Notes under the pieces: model-generated
What the model saw: only the letters and a program-made list of their open reading frames with translations
Told to the model about the DNA's origin: nothing
Database searches by the model: none
Origin: Tanypteryx hageni
Lineage: Eukaryota > Arthropoda > Insecta > Odonata > Petaluridae
Assembly: GCA_028673005.1 (NCBI GenBank)
Contig: CM054113.1
Span: forward strand, 71,620,500 to 71,684,499
Direction of reading: 5' to 3'
Length of the DNA stretch: 64,000 bases
In this document: one piece after another, positions 1 to 10,524 of the stretch
How positions within the stretch are numbered: position 1 is the first letter of the stretch
Layout of the letters: each line of letters starts with the position of its first letter
Position numbers and translations under genes: made by a program

Positions 1-1830
1 GATTGCCCCGTGAAAAACTTTGGCGTAAGAGATAATTATCACATTGTGATGAAATGAATGTTATCATAAATTCTGTAGGGTAAATGCAAACAATTAAGTT
101 AATCATAAAATAGAAAATATAGCGTGACAATTTTATAAAGACAGTTTTTACACTTAGTAGAAATTAAGTGAAATTTTTAATTGCGAGGCAAAAACATGGC
201 ACCCCGATTTTGTCTTCATTTTTGCAAGTCAGAAATAGCGGTAGTGCTGAATTTAATTGCTACAATACGTAAAGTGAGGAGTAATAGAAAGTGAATGCTA
301 GGCGATGTGGCAGTTTCGCTGTGGCAGACAGAATCAGATACAACTTTGGTAATAAAAATGTCTCCAATGCATCTTTGTCTGTACAAAAAACAACGATCGC
401 AATTTCGAGATTTTCGAACTGATTTAGGTATTTTAGGAGTAAAGTTCGAAGGGGACAGCTAAAAAAAATATGAACTGCAGCGCAAAAACCAAACAATGCT
501 TCTATTGATTCATTGAATTAAAGACACGTGGATCACAAGATTTTGATTTCTACGTGGTTGCCCAGGAATATCAGCGAAACGTCCCCAAGAAAGCTCACGG
601 CGTCCTGATAATCGATGCACAAATAATTTACTCTTCGTTAAATGTGAGTTCCTTCATCTCTCTCTCTCTCTCTTCTACTCCCTCTTCACTCTCTCCCTCT
701 CTCTACCTACCCACCCCACCCACTTCCCTCCTTCCCCTTTCCATCACCAGAAGGTCCTTCTCGAGTTAATGGATTGTCAGGAAGGGGTAAGAAGAAGGAG
801 AAGAAGTGTCGGTAGGTGAAAAAAGCGCCGTGGAGTCGAAGACGGCTCAGAAAAAGGAGTGGCGGAGTGGAGTTGGTTTTTAAAAGAATGGATGCTAATG
901 GTTGTCGATAGGTGTTTGCTTTCCGCGGTAACGGTATTGGGGATATGAAGTGGCGGAAGATGTAATGGAGAGAGATGGAGAGAGGGAGAGTAGAGAAGGG
1001 GCGACATGAAAAAGGTAGGACGAAGGTTTTTGGATTCTCAAAAGAACGCTTGTTTGAGTGATTGGGGTGACATAGTGGAGTTTTGTGCCCAGGTCTAAAA
1101 TTGAATGAATAATTCATTTTTAGTATAATTAACGTCTGGGCTTGAAATGGTGCATGAAAGTTAATTTTTTGTGCATTTTGAGTTTTAATGGGAAAAACGC
1201 TAATTTTAGATGCAGGGAGGCTGTGAGGTCATTATCCTTCATCCAGTGATTAGCTTCATTAGGACGCGAGTGATAAAAGAATTCATAAAAGTTTAAACAT
1301 TGCTCATATCGTGTTATTTATAGGGATCTGTGGAAAGCCGCAATGATGTCGGTATTTCCGAAATTGCCATAATTTGCGAGACAATAGTGGAGTTGAAAGT
1401 AAACCTGCGACCTTTTTGTCTCTCTAAAACTTAGTCCAAGAAGGGCCAACAAGGAAAAAAACACCTTAGGATCTCACAAAAAGCTTTAAAAATGTTGTAG
1501 AGATCCTGAATTCCGTTAAATGGAAAAAGAGCGGATGGCGACTTACAAATGTCGTGACTCAGTTCACGAACTAATATCACCACTGAGATGTTTATCTCAA
1601 AAATAAAAAAAAACAACTACAAATGACGAGTCATTTCTCCTTCGAATAAATTTGCCTAAGCATAACCCTAACTAATGGCGTTAGTCTCACTCGACAAAAT
1701 CAATGATCAAATTGTTATTAAATTGAGTTAACTGTTTATAAATTTATTAGATGAAATTACATACCGCTAAAAGATTTACTATACTAAAATTGTTGATAAA
1801 ATACATTTAAGTTGCATTTTCTATTTTACT
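1..1830. other. gene-free stretch with a CT-rich patch
   Basis: No coding region can be supported. Positions 659-772 are a CT-rich run that stays open in several frames only because of its composition. Positions 1431-1620 weakly resemble the 3' half of the SINE-like copy at 5228-5470 (both have a lysine-rich-looking purine run followed by a GATCCTGAATT/GATCTTGAATT-like motif), so this may be an old SINE tail. Nothing else was recognised. Confidence 0.5.
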
Positions 1831-1912
1831 AGGGGGCTTTGACCGCAAACCCCCTTCTTCGCTCGCTTCGATAGCTCCGGCTTTCTCGGCCCTTCGTGCC
1901 TCGCCTAGGGAT
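1831..1912. repeat. GC-rich inverted-repeat segment
   Basis: A GC-rich island sits abruptly in AT-rich DNA. It opens with a hairpin of five G and five C (GGGGG...CCCCC around 1832-1853) and continues with alternating CTTCGCTCGCTTCG-type words. It looks like the terminus of a repeat family, but I cannot assign a class and no partner end was found. Confidence 0.35.
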
Positions 1913-2419
1913 TAGTTCGCATTTCCCCAACAGTCAACACGTGTATTACAAAAAGGTTTAAACATTACCCATGAGACACTCTTTCCAGCGCCTTTCCCGT
2001 GGGATGGTGGAGAGGTTCCTGCGCACAAACTCGTTCTGAGCATCTTCATTCGAGCACATCTTGCGACCTTTATATATTTAAGTTATCAAATCTAATCTAA
2101 TAAATATATAGAAACCTCAAATAGACACAAGTTTTTAATTATAGATGTTGTTGAAGATTCAAGTAGGACATTTAGATATTCAGTTATTGACAATGACTTT
2201 CATTGTAATGATTTCTCACCAAGTTATTGCATCCAGCGTCTAACATGTTGTATATCATTCTAGGAATATGACACACAAACAAAAATGATTCCAGGTATAA
2301 GAAATAACCTATTTTCATCCCACTTGTATATATCCAACATAAAATAATAAAATTTTATAGGAAACAATCGCCGTTCAATTTACATGTGTGTCGTATTTTA
2401 TATTACGTCGTATTATCGA
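1913..2419. other. no feature seen
   Basis: AT-rich sequence. No ORF, repeat or structured element was recognised. Confidence 0.5.
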
Positions 2420-2468
2420 CTTGATTACGGACACATGTAGTCTCGTCGAAGTTTAGGTTGTTGATATT
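2420..2468 (+). repeat. 49-bp repeat, copy 1
   Basis: A 49-bp block is repeated with only two differences at 3516-3564. Here it is followed directly by the TA target duplication of the pogo-type element; the second copy runs straight into a TA microsatellite. The pair therefore looks like one repeat family whose TA-rich tail was the insertion target. Confidence 0.75.
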
Positions 2469-2471
2469 GTA

Positions 2472-3142
2472 CACCGTAATTTTCCGATTATAATACGCAT
2501 TTTGTTCCTCAAAATATTGGCAAAAACTTAGGGTGCGTATTATACATGGTAATAAACGCATATAAATTTTTCTAGTAAGGAAATAATTTTATTTTCGGAC
2601 ATGACTTTTTAAATAATTGTACTTTTCATTGCATTCTGAGAGCATTTATTTTTAAAATTTTCAAAACAAAACTGAGAATGATTATTTATTTATTTATAGC
2701 TGTCCTAATCACTAAAATCTTCGAATTCACAATCACTGCCCTCACTGTTTTCAAATAGTTCTTCCGCGATCTTGTGTTCACTCTCATCGTCTGCGTAAAT
2801 GGCATCGCCGAGAACGTCGTCTTCATCCGCGTTATCCACTTCACCGAAATCATCATCCCATACGATTTCGTCTTCGGAACCATCCATGGCGTACATGTTT
2901 TAATACATTGTGTCGATCTTTAACAAGTGAGCCAGAACGTACCGTGATATCCTGGTAAACTCTCTCGCACGTATATCACTTGGCGGCAAAGCGAGAACTG
3001 TATCGTTACTGCTAATAATCTAGTGAAAAGTCACACTTATCTTTATACAAAAAATGAGGTGCGTATTATGCATGCTGATAAGACAATTTTCACATTACAT
3101 TCGTAAAAACATGGGTGCGTATTATAACCGGAAAAGGAAAGG
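2472..3142 (-). mobile_element. pogo/Tigger-like DNA transposon remnant
   Basis: The 671-bp element is flanked by TA (2470-2471 and 3143-3144). Its ends are inverted repeats sharing the core TTATAATACGCA next to CCG-rich tips. A second word, GGTGCGTATTAT, recurs just inside both ends (about 2532 and 3057). TA duplications and GTGCGTATTATA-type ends are typical of the pogo/Tigger branch of Tc1/mariner. Only the C-terminal end of a transposase is left inside, so the element is a non-autonomous internal-deletion derivative. Confidence 0.65.
2705..2896 (-). pseudogene. acidic C-terminal tail of a pogo-type transposase (fragment)
   Basis: The minus-strand frame encodes about 63 residues ending at a stop at 2705. 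It begins MDGSEDEIVWDDDFGEV (from residue 4) and ends CEFEDFSD, with many Asp and Glu throughout. Pogo/Tigger transposases commonly end in an acidic tail with this look, and the frame is correctly placed just inside the element's 3' terminus. No HTH or DDE catalytic part is present. The methionine at 2896 is simply where the open frame begins and is not argued to be a real start. A chance acidic ORF is the alternative, but position and composition together favour a transposase relic. Confidence 0.5.
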
Positions 3143-3150
3143 TAAAATGG

Positions 3151-3420
3151 ATATATGGATGTCAACAAGGTGTTGGAATGAGGAAACCCAGTGAACACTC
3201 ACCATTCAGACGACTTCAGGTTGGCGAGGCCCCGGGGATGTCGAAGCGACACACGTAAAAGAACACTAAAACACAGAAACATCACAAACGTAGAAGCTTT
3301 TAGTGTGTTTTAGTGTTCTTTTACGTGTGTCGCTTCGACATCCCCGGGGCCTCGCCAACCTGAAGTCGTCTGATTGGTGAGTGTTCACTGGGTTTCCTCA
3401 TCCCAACACCTTGTTGACAT

Positions 3421-3428
<8 letters not shown>
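3151..3428. mobile_element. fold-back element with two 124-bp arms
   Basis: The left arm 3151-3274 and right arm 3305-3428 are reverse complements with 122 of 124 positions matching by eye; the two differences lie near 3206 and 3175. The spacer 3275-3304 is 30 bp. The outer tips are ATATATGG/CCATATAT, so the element sits in TA-rich DNA and the right arm merges into a TA microsatellite. It has no coding capacity. The structure matches fold-back elements or long-hairpin MITEs; the transposase class that would move it is unknown. Confidence 0.8.
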
Positions 3429-3494
<66 letters not shown>

Positions 3495-3515
3495 ACACAC
3501 ACACACAGTATATAT
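3423..3515. repeat. (TA)n microsatellite with CA run
   Basis: An almost uninterrupted TA run of about 60 bp directly follows the fold-back element. It then becomes TTATATTTATATA and a short (CA)n. Confidence 0.95.
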
Positions 3516-3559
3516 CTTGATTGCGGACACATGTGGTCTCGTCGAAGTTTAGGTTGTTG

Positions 3560-3564
<5 letters not shown>
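3516..3564 (+). repeat. 49-bp repeat, copy 2
   Basis: Partner of 2420-2468 in the same orientation. It is followed by a TA microsatellite instead of the pogo element, as expected for an uninterrupted copy of the same family. Confidence 0.75.

Positions 3565-3625
<61 letters not shown>
3563..3625. repeat. (TA)n microsatellite
   Basis: A continuous TA run of about 60 bp ending in ATACATGTATATTC. Confidence 0.95.
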
Positions 3626-3632
<7 letters not shown>

Positions 3633-4029
3633 ATTCACACAAGAATTATTTTTTTAAATGGCTTGCTAATTTTGACGAATTGGTCAAATCAATCAAATCA
3701 AATAAATACGCACCGGAGCCTATCATGGAGTGAGATAGATAAATAGATAATCGTCTTGATTCGGACGAAATTTGGACCATGAGGTCTATTCTTACATTTA
3801 ACCCTTCGTCAATATCATGAATATTAAAAATGAAAGTATTACAATGAAGAGTATATAAAATATACAAAACAAAAAGATATAAGTGAAGACAGATTTAAGT
3901 TTGTGGGGAAAACCTAGGTAAAAACAGGTTTGTTCTTCCTAGAAAACCCACGCAGGAAAACACCAACAGAGAAGAGGGGTGTGGAAAACCTGCGAAAATC
4001 CTACATAGGGTATATATTTACCACAATGG
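3626..4029. other. no gene seen
   Basis: AT-rich DNA. Short open frames here translate microsatellite or low-complexity sequence. The two AAACC..GGTTT-like words at 3910-4000 are not enough to define an element. Confidence 0.4.
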
Positions 4030-4333
4030 AAAACTACAACAAAATATAGAAAACAGTAAGTACAGTAGGAAACGTAAATAAAAGATCGCTGTATACCGTC
4101 ACAAATATACATATAAAGACATTCAAGTAATATAGACATAAAATATAGATAAATAGAAATAAAATATTGATAAATATACATTAATTATACATGAAAAATT
4201 ACAACAGAATATAGAAAACAGTAAGTACAGTAGGAAACATCGTAAATACAGCATCGCTGTATACCGTCACAAATATCCAAATAAAGACATTCAAGTAATA
4301 TACAAATGAAATATAGATATATTATAGATACAT

Positions 4334-4335
<2 letters not shown>
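4030..4335 (+). repeat. two-copy tandem repeat, 165-bp period
   Basis: Copy 1 starts at 4030 and copy 2 at 4195, both with AAAA[CT]TACAACA[AG]AATATAGAAAA. They stay alignable for about 120 bp, through a shared CGCTGTATACCGTCAC and GACATTCAAGTAATATA. Copy 2 runs into a TA microsatellite. Confidence 0.85.

Positions 4336-4336
<1 letters not shown>

Positions 4337-4392
<56 letters not shown>
4337..4392. repeat. (TA)n microsatellite
   Basis: A TA run of about 55 bp directly after the second unit of the 165-bp repeat. Confidence 0.95.
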
Positions 4393-4395
<3 letters not shown>

Positions 4396-5227
4396 AAAGA
4401 TACAGAGGATAAAAAATACATATAATAAAAATTTAAGAGAGAAAGGGGAAAGATAGAGACGAAGGAAACGGTGGCACGTATGTCTCATCTTACGAAGGAG
4501 AAGATTTGTCACGACACAGCTTCCAAGGCGCTAATTGCGTTCCTGTCATCTGATTTTTTTATTTCTCTTCACTGTCTCCTCGCTCTCTCTCTCGATCCTC
4601 CTTTTTTCCCTCGTAACTCTATCCGAGCACCTTTTTATTTTTTCAAGAAAACCACAGCATGATTTCAGGAGAAACTCGAAAGAACATGTGACTTAGTGGC
4701 ATAGGTCAACCTGAAACTTGAATCAGCCAGCAGATCTAATTCGCTATTTGTGGAAGCGGCGGTTGACGGCGGTGGAAAAGAAGGGACAGCCATGGAGCGA
4801 TTCGGGGTTTAGTAACCGCCATTTTGGGAGATACGAAAAAGTGACCAAGACGTTAATAAAGAAAAGTTTACCAGTGAAAGTAATGTCCAGGCATTATTTG
4901 TTGCTACAATACTTATTGCAGACATTTAATCGAGTAAAATGGAGGTTTTACGTCAACTTTTATAAAAGTATCGTTCGATAGAATTCGCAAGTCAACGCGA
5001 GTGGACCAGCAAAATTTCATACGGCATACCGAATGGAACGTTCCAATTTATCACGCGTCCAGCGACCCGCTCATTTTGATGTTGAGTCTCATTACATTTA
5101 CCATGCAGTAAATATAATTTCTTCTGATAGAATGTTTTTGGCAGTAGACTGCTCCAATTATATTTAATTTAATAAACAATGTTATTTGTGCTGCATTTTA
5201 TGTTTTAAATTTTATTTTTACACCATA
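4393..5227. other. no feature seen
   Basis: Moderately mixed sequence with short open frames (for example 4471-4662) that show no recognisable domain. Confidence 0.4.
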
Positions 5228-5470
5228 AATATAAGTGTCTTTATAGTGGAGTAGGTACATGCGTCGTTTTCTCTCTCAATGCTAAGGTCGAGCGTTCGAA
5301 ACCTGCTTTTGAGTTTGGACGTCTCTGCTCGCTATCGTTGCTTTAAGTAAACAATCTCTTCTATAAATAGCTGCTTCTTCCAAACATAGAAGGAGGAGAA
5401 CCCTAAGGTTCTTCAAGAAGGGTTGCAGATCTTGAATTTGGTATGATGATAGTCGATCGGGCAATAAGGA
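5228..5470 (+). mobile_element. tRNA-derived SINE-like repeat
   Basis: The stretch TAGTGGAGTAGGTACATGCG resembles a pol III A box and GCGTTCGAAACC (about 5290) a B box, spaced as in a tRNA. It is followed by about 150 bp of unrelated body. The body weakly matches 1431-1620, which suggests a dispersed SINE family. No target duplication was located, so the ends are approximate. Confidence 0.45.
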
Positions 5471-5512
5471 AATTCCGAAATTCCATAAATTTTCATTTTT
5501 AGAGTTTATTCG

Positions 5513-5960
5513 ACCACATTGTTTCGTTTCTACCTCTCATAAGAAAAGCATGGAAATCAGCGTAGGTCATTAAAATGATATTTTTAAATAAATTAAATTT
5601 GAGATACGAACAAGTGACATGTGCAGTTATATAACTATAAAATGAAGTTTATGATTGTTAAAATAAAATTATAATCTGTGCCGAATTAGAGCAAAAATTT
5701 GTTTTTGAACCGAAAAAGGGAAATTTTTCCGGTTTTTAGCCATGAAAAATATTAACTGCCATGGCAACGAGTGCAGTACTTTTTAACGAGAATTAATAAT
5801 CCCTATGATAATATCATTGATTTGATGCTTTTAACTGTACCTAATTTAAAGACTATAACAATACCGTTGATTTGAACCAGAGACGTAAACATATGATTAT
5901 GTCACAATACTAACACACGAAATATCTTATTTATTTCAAAAACATATTGCTGCTTTTATT
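5513..5960 (+). repeat. dispersed repeat family, copy A
   Basis: Matches 20255-20640 over about 350 bp with gaps. Shared landmarks are TTGTTTCGTTTCTA, CATAAGAAAAGCATG, and ACTGCCATGGCAACGAGT (here at about 5756). Further downstream both copies have a weak TTGAT/TCGATC...AACCA.AGA match followed by a TTATGTCA/GATGTCA-like word. Class unknown; no coding trace is visible. Confidence 0.7.
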
Positions 5961-6239
5961 TAAATCAGGCAATTAAAATATATATAAAATATTTATTTCA
6001 TTTGTGTTAAATTAGTTTGAAAATAATAAGCAAACGAAGCGAGCCACGTCAGATGATGTTGAGGCCTGTAAGGGTCAGGGATTAAGGCCCTAGTGTGTGT
6101 ATATTTATTTATGTGATACATATAAAAGTTATTCCTTGCATGCCGAAGAGAAATTCCCCGATCCGTCTCACTTTCCGGTCGTTCGCAACAAAATAAATTA
6201 AGCGAGAAAAAAACCTTTAATCGTATCTTTGGAGAATGC

Positions 6240-7060
6240 GTTCGGAAAACGCCTTTTCCCCCTCCGCCGTCTCTCTCTCTCTCTTCTGACAGAGACAAAT
6301 TGACCGTGCTAAGGTGGACGTCATAAGCGCACTCCTCTTGATAACGCAATCCCCACTAAAAAATCTCATCTTTTCAACTAAACAAAAGAGCGAGTAGCAT
6401 ACAAAAAAGGAGGAGAATGCGCCCGGTGGATGCCGTGGGCGTCTTCTCTTACCGAGTGACGTAAGGGAGAAATAGGAGGAGAGAGAGGGAGAGAAAGAGG
6501 ATTGGTGGCGGGACGGTCTGACCGGTCGGTCGGTCGGCAGAGTCATGCGCGATTAATCGGAGGCTCATTACGCGGCCCGGACAGTGGGCAGCGCGGCGAT
6601 TAATGTCCGTTGGGAGCATTAGGGTTCCGTGAAGGAACGTGTGAAGACGCCGTAGAAATAAATCACGTCTATTATATCGCGTGGAGGAGAGAGTAGGAGG
6701 ATGGAGAGCGAAGCGAGAGTGTGTGTGTGTGTGTGTGTGTAGGAGGGTTGGGCGTAGGATAGAGAATGCGTTGGGAATAAGAGGGAGAGAGATGGTGATG
6801 GGGGAGTGGGAGGTAGGTGCGTGAGGTTGGGTGGGTGGTTGAGACGAGCTAGAGAGAGAGAGAGAGAGAGAGATGGGCAAGCTGGAAGGCTAGGTGTAGA
6901 CGGACACCCAAGGGAATGGGAGGAAAGGGATGGGTTTCGGTCGTCAGGGGAAACAGGAAAGGGGAAGGTGGTGGCAGGAGAAGATGAAGGGAGGAGGGAA
7001 TTGACCACGTGGAAACTTCATAGCTGCTCGGACAGAGGTTTGCCATTAGAACTCGACCTA
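6240..7060. other. GC-rich island with GA and GT tracts; no gene
   Basis: GC-richer than its surroundings, with a CT tract at about 6270-6284, a (GT)n at 6719-6740 and a long GA tract at about 6851-6871. A CpG-rich, non-repetitive core lies at 6530-6680. Open frames on both strands translate the purine/pyrimidine tracts and have no domain. It could be a regulatory element (GAGA-type tracts) or a degenerate CpG-rich segment; the sequence alone cannot decide. Confidence 0.4.
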
Positions 7061-9148
7061 ATTATAACGGTTCTCGCATACCTAACGAGACCATTGTGTC
7101 GTTCATTTCGCGGTGGACTTTTTTTTTTAATTTGTTCGTGTAAAAGGAGACCTCGGTCTCTTCTCTTTCGTTGATAAGGTGTAGTTTCGCTCGATAAAAA
7201 AAGTAATATGTGTGCGGTATCAGGTGGGGGAGTTGTTTTGCCCGCTTTGTCCTTCTTAATGAAGGAGATATTTCGGTAGAGGTCTCGTTATAAGGTTTTA
7301 AGGGAGGTCTATTTTTTTATTTTACGTTTCGGGTCTTTTCATGGAGGGATTCGTGTGCTTTTAGAGACGATAAGACGGGAAGTATCGTAAAAGCACATAC
7401 TCGCAGTAGGGAGGCCTCCTCGAAGTTCGACGGGATTTGATCATGATTCCAGTGGATTTTTTTGATCGGAATTTTCTGAAACGAGGGTTTTACGCTTGGC
7501 TATTTTGCGGCCGAATGCATTAGTTTTATTTCTTTTTCGGGAGATTAAAAGTTAAATAATGTTAAAATATGCATTTCTATCGCTTCTGAAAAAGTGATTT
7601 CTTAAATTTATATCAACTTGGTATAAATTATATCTGGAAGAGGTTAATATACTTTCGTTACAACAGCTAAATTAACGAAGTATTATGTTTTTCCTTTAAT
7701 TCAAATTTAAGTTAGTGGATCCTAATTATGATTTCTAACAAAACATGCTGTACAAGTATCATCTTAAGCCATAAAACTGGAAGTGAACCAAATGTGTTTT
7801 TCAACCATGAGTTTGTCGCAATCGGTGTTATATCTCCAAACATAGACTCTTGTACCATTCCGCTCTTGGGAAAGTGTATATACTTCAATAAACCTCTGGT
7901 CTCAAAAGTAATATCCATTTGTGTTATTTTTGCGCTTTAGGTTTGCTGCTGAACGAGCCTGATGAATTTATGATGAACTTGAATAACATTTAGTTGGTTA
8001 TAAAACGTTTTAAATATGAATGAAGTCCATGAAACATTTTCTACGTGCATTCATTCCCCACCTTTTTCTATAATTTTTAGACCATCCAATTGATTTGCAT
8101 TGAATCTTAGTGATAATTTACTGGCAGTCATCATGCAATGTGTTGGAAATAGATTCGTATTAAAAAATATTTTTTAATAAAAAATGATTCTCATCGAGTC
8201 CTCTTCATGCAGTTCCCTCTGCGGAATTAACTCCAGCGAGATAATAAATTCATCAAATCGGCAACCAACAAAACAGGCGATATTTTCTACCAATCATGTC
8301 TCACCCTCTTTTTTTCCGAAACAACTCAATTATTCCACGATAATTCCCAACTTCGCCAATCTGTTTCCTTCCTTCCTTCTTCCTCTCCCTCCTTCCCCCT
8401 TCTCTCTGTCTTAATCCGCATGGCTTTGCCAAAGCAAAAAAATAGAGCGGCAAAAACGCAAAAGGAAACGCGTCGTCCGAATTAAGGCGACAGTTTTTAT
8501 TCGCATAAATTTTACGCGGCTGATATGATGGAAGAGGTGTTGTGCGACCTTGAAGGGAGATGATCCCTTATTTTCTTCTCTCCCATAAAAGCCTTGCCGC
8601 TCTTTTCCCCCGAGACGGAAAAAATAACTTAGACTGCTACGCGTCGGATTGCGGCCGAGATCTTGAAAGAGATCCGTCAGGGCTACCGGTTTTTCCTTCC
8701 ATTATGCATCTCCAATGCGACGGAAGCCGACGAAATCCTTCCCGCCACCCTTCTACGTTCCTTTTATCTCCTCCTGGGACTCCCGGGAGTCAGAATTATC
8801 AATGTCAACGCCTTCGTTTCCTCATTTCTCTTCGTTAACAGAGTTATTTTATTCCTTGCCAGGGGCAAGTTCGTAATATGCGCGAAACGCGCATTACCTA
8901 CGATGAAGAAAATATTCAAGTATTCCTGGGGTTTCGGGAAATTGATGTGAGCGTTGGTACACCTTTCAGTGAGAGAAAACGCTCAGTAGCAACAGTCCCA
9001 AAATCGACCGTGAACAGCCATAAAATGTTCCTACTAACGCAGGATATCTGTTAAAATTTTATAAAACAATTGAGGAAAGTACTTCATCGCAACTTTTGTA
9101 GGAGACCTAATTTAAAATTTTAGCGGAGCAGGTTTTACGATCTAAATC
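7061..9148. other. no gene seen
   Basis: Mixed AT-rich DNA with a second GC-richer patch at about 8430-8950. The open frames at 8560-8838 and 8663-8950 show no recognisable domain or splice context, and I do not call them genes. Confidence 0.4.
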
Positions 9149-9149
9149 A

Positions 9150-9260
9150 GGGTTTCCCAACTTGTGGGTCGCAAAGGAACTTGAGGTGGGTTGGAGAAAG
9201 ATTTCTAAATAGTTAACTTTGAAAATTTTTTCCATTTTTTATGAGTTCGCGATAAAATAA
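9150..9260 (+). mobile_element. possible hAT-type left terminus
   Basis: CAGGGTTTCCCAACTTGTGG (from about 9150) followed by GGTCGC and a GGTGGGTTGG run has the look of hAT MITE ends, compare CAGGGGTTCTTAAC at 62038 in this window. No matching right end was found, so the call is tentative. Confidence 0.3.
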
Positions 9261-9696
9261 ATTGTTGTTCTGTACCGGAAAATAAATGAGTCATAGTCAG
9301 AGCTGGTCGTAGATGTGTGACACTGCACTAGGTCTGAGGCTTCTGAGGTGCTGCTTTCTAATTGCTACTACTATTATCATTTGATCACAAGTTTGCCATT
9401 GTTAATTTTTAGTATACTCTTTTGAATAAGTAAAACCTCTTTAATTTTATCGTTTTGCCAAATACGATATTGTTATAGTCTAAAATAATATCGTATTTGG
9501 CAAATTTGTAAAATCATTTAACAGGGGCAAAGAATAAGTTTAAGCTATGCTGAGTGCATTTATATTACATTAAAGTTTATGTAAAAACAAAGATATTTAA
9601 AAAGCACGTCCCGGTGTTTCATCTACAGAAATCGTTTTGTCCCCTGAACATATGGTAAGCCTACTCATAACCATTAGCATATAACATGTGGATTGT
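9261..9696. repeat. intervening DNA with an 18-bp perfect hairpin
   Basis: Positions 9454-9471 and 9487-9504 are perfect 18-bp reverse complements (TTTGCCAAATACGATATT and its complement) around a 15-base loop. Nothing else was recognised in the interval. Confidence 0.75.
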
Positions 9697-9986
9697 AAAG
9701 GTGCGTCTTCACTTGGCGAACAAGCACGAACGAGTATACTATCACAAACGGAAATAGACGAACACGAACGAACATAGACGCTCGCGAACGAACATTGACG
9801 CACGCGAACGAACACTGACAGACAATGTTTGAGGGACAGTTCGTTCATGTTCCAACTCTTTGCAGTCTTCAGTTCTTTCGTTGCCTTCTAGACACGATAT
9901 AATGCGTAGGAAAACTGATATTGTTGCAAGTGCGGCCTTTATTGTAACGCATAAAGTTGCTTGAAAGTAATGATAGAAGTAAAGTA

Positions 9987-10217
9987 AGGAGAAAACGCCG
10001 CTGATGGACGACTTCAGTGTTAAAGAATAGGAGTTTCTATAGTGCTTCTGATTTACTAATGGACCTGAGCCTTGAAAACTGTGGACAACTTGAAAACTTT
10101 ATAAGGATGTCAGCATCAGATTTGGAGAAATGAATACAAATGGCGGGCCCCAGAATTTCTAAACAAGACACGTTTTTTAGAGAATAAATTCCTGTGAAGG
10201 AGAGACTCTACGATGCT
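9987..10217 (+). pseudogene. Harbinger transposase (HARBI1-like) N-terminal remnant
   Basis: Read through its stops, the plus strand gives a basic run, then SASDLLMDLSLENCGQLENF, IRMSASDLEK, PRISKQDTFFRE and IPVKERLYDAW. This is the standard order at the N-terminus of Harbinger transposases: basic stretch, L..ELR.ED...F.NF.RM....F..L, then I.K.DT.FR..I...ERL. At least three in-frame stops are present (after the basic run, before IQMAG and before IPVKE). The DDE catalytic core that should follow is absent; the sequence switches to the MADF-side fragment soon after 10217. No function is expected. Confidence 0.75.
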
Positions 10218-10229
10218 TGGTAAGCCGAA

Positions 10230-10342
10230 AGTGAGTTGAATTATACTTGGATGCTAAAAGCATCCAAGCATCAAACTTCTTCTTGCCCAATTTGTATTGA
10301 GGGCTTTTGGTGTCTCATAAAATGGGAAGACCTTCTACATAC
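10230..10342 (-). pseudogene. MADF-domain accessory protein remnant of Harbinger
   Basis: Minus-strand translation reads EGLPIL, a stop, then DTKSPQYKLGKKKFDAW and MLLASKYNST. The pattern PxLWDxxxxxYxxxxKKxxAW fits the first half of a MADF (Myb/SANT-like) DNA-binding domain. Harbinger elements carry such a second protein, which helps the transposase bind DNA and enter the nucleus. It lies head-on to the transposase remnant, as expected for the two convergent genes of the family, with the 3' halves of both genes deleted. The stop replaces the expected Trp codon. Confidence 0.65.
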
Positions 10343-10524
10343 TTAACAAAAGATACGGTGACGTCGTTCAAACACCATCTCTGTAGACACTGAACCCTTG
10401 GACTAATACATGTCCACACTTTACGAACGCGAACGATCATGAACGAACATTTCCCTTTGATGTACCGACAGACGGCGGATCGTTGTTCGTTCGTTTTCGT
10501 TCGCCAAGTGTGGACGCGGCTTTA

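Larger units (their letters stand above)
9697..10524 (+). mobile_element. PIF/Harbinger deletion derivative 1
   Basis: The ends are inverted repeats: AAGGTGCGTCTTCACTTGGC at left, and the complement of the right end reads AAGCCGCGTCCACACTTGGC. GAACGAACA-type repeats recur inside both ends. Inside are a decayed Harbinger transposase N-terminus on the plus strand and a MADF-like N-terminus on the minus strand. The outermost bases (TAAAG/CTTTA) are themselves inverted, so a clean 3-bp target duplication cannot be read. Confidence 0.75.

Noticed and set aside
1831..1912. Bacterial contamination or transferred DNA
   Set aside because: The GC-rich CTTCGCTCGCTTCG words look foreign, but the segment is only about 80 bp, has no gene, and could equally be a repeat terminus.
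3321..4512. Frames rich in Ile-Tyr repeats
   Set aside because: Direct translation of (TA)n microsatellites.
5993..6349. 118-codon minus-strand frame
   Set aside because: No recognisable domain; part of it is the translated CT tract.
8560..8950. Two overlapping open frames that might be an exon
   Set aside because: No domain, no conserved-looking motif and no convincing splice sites.
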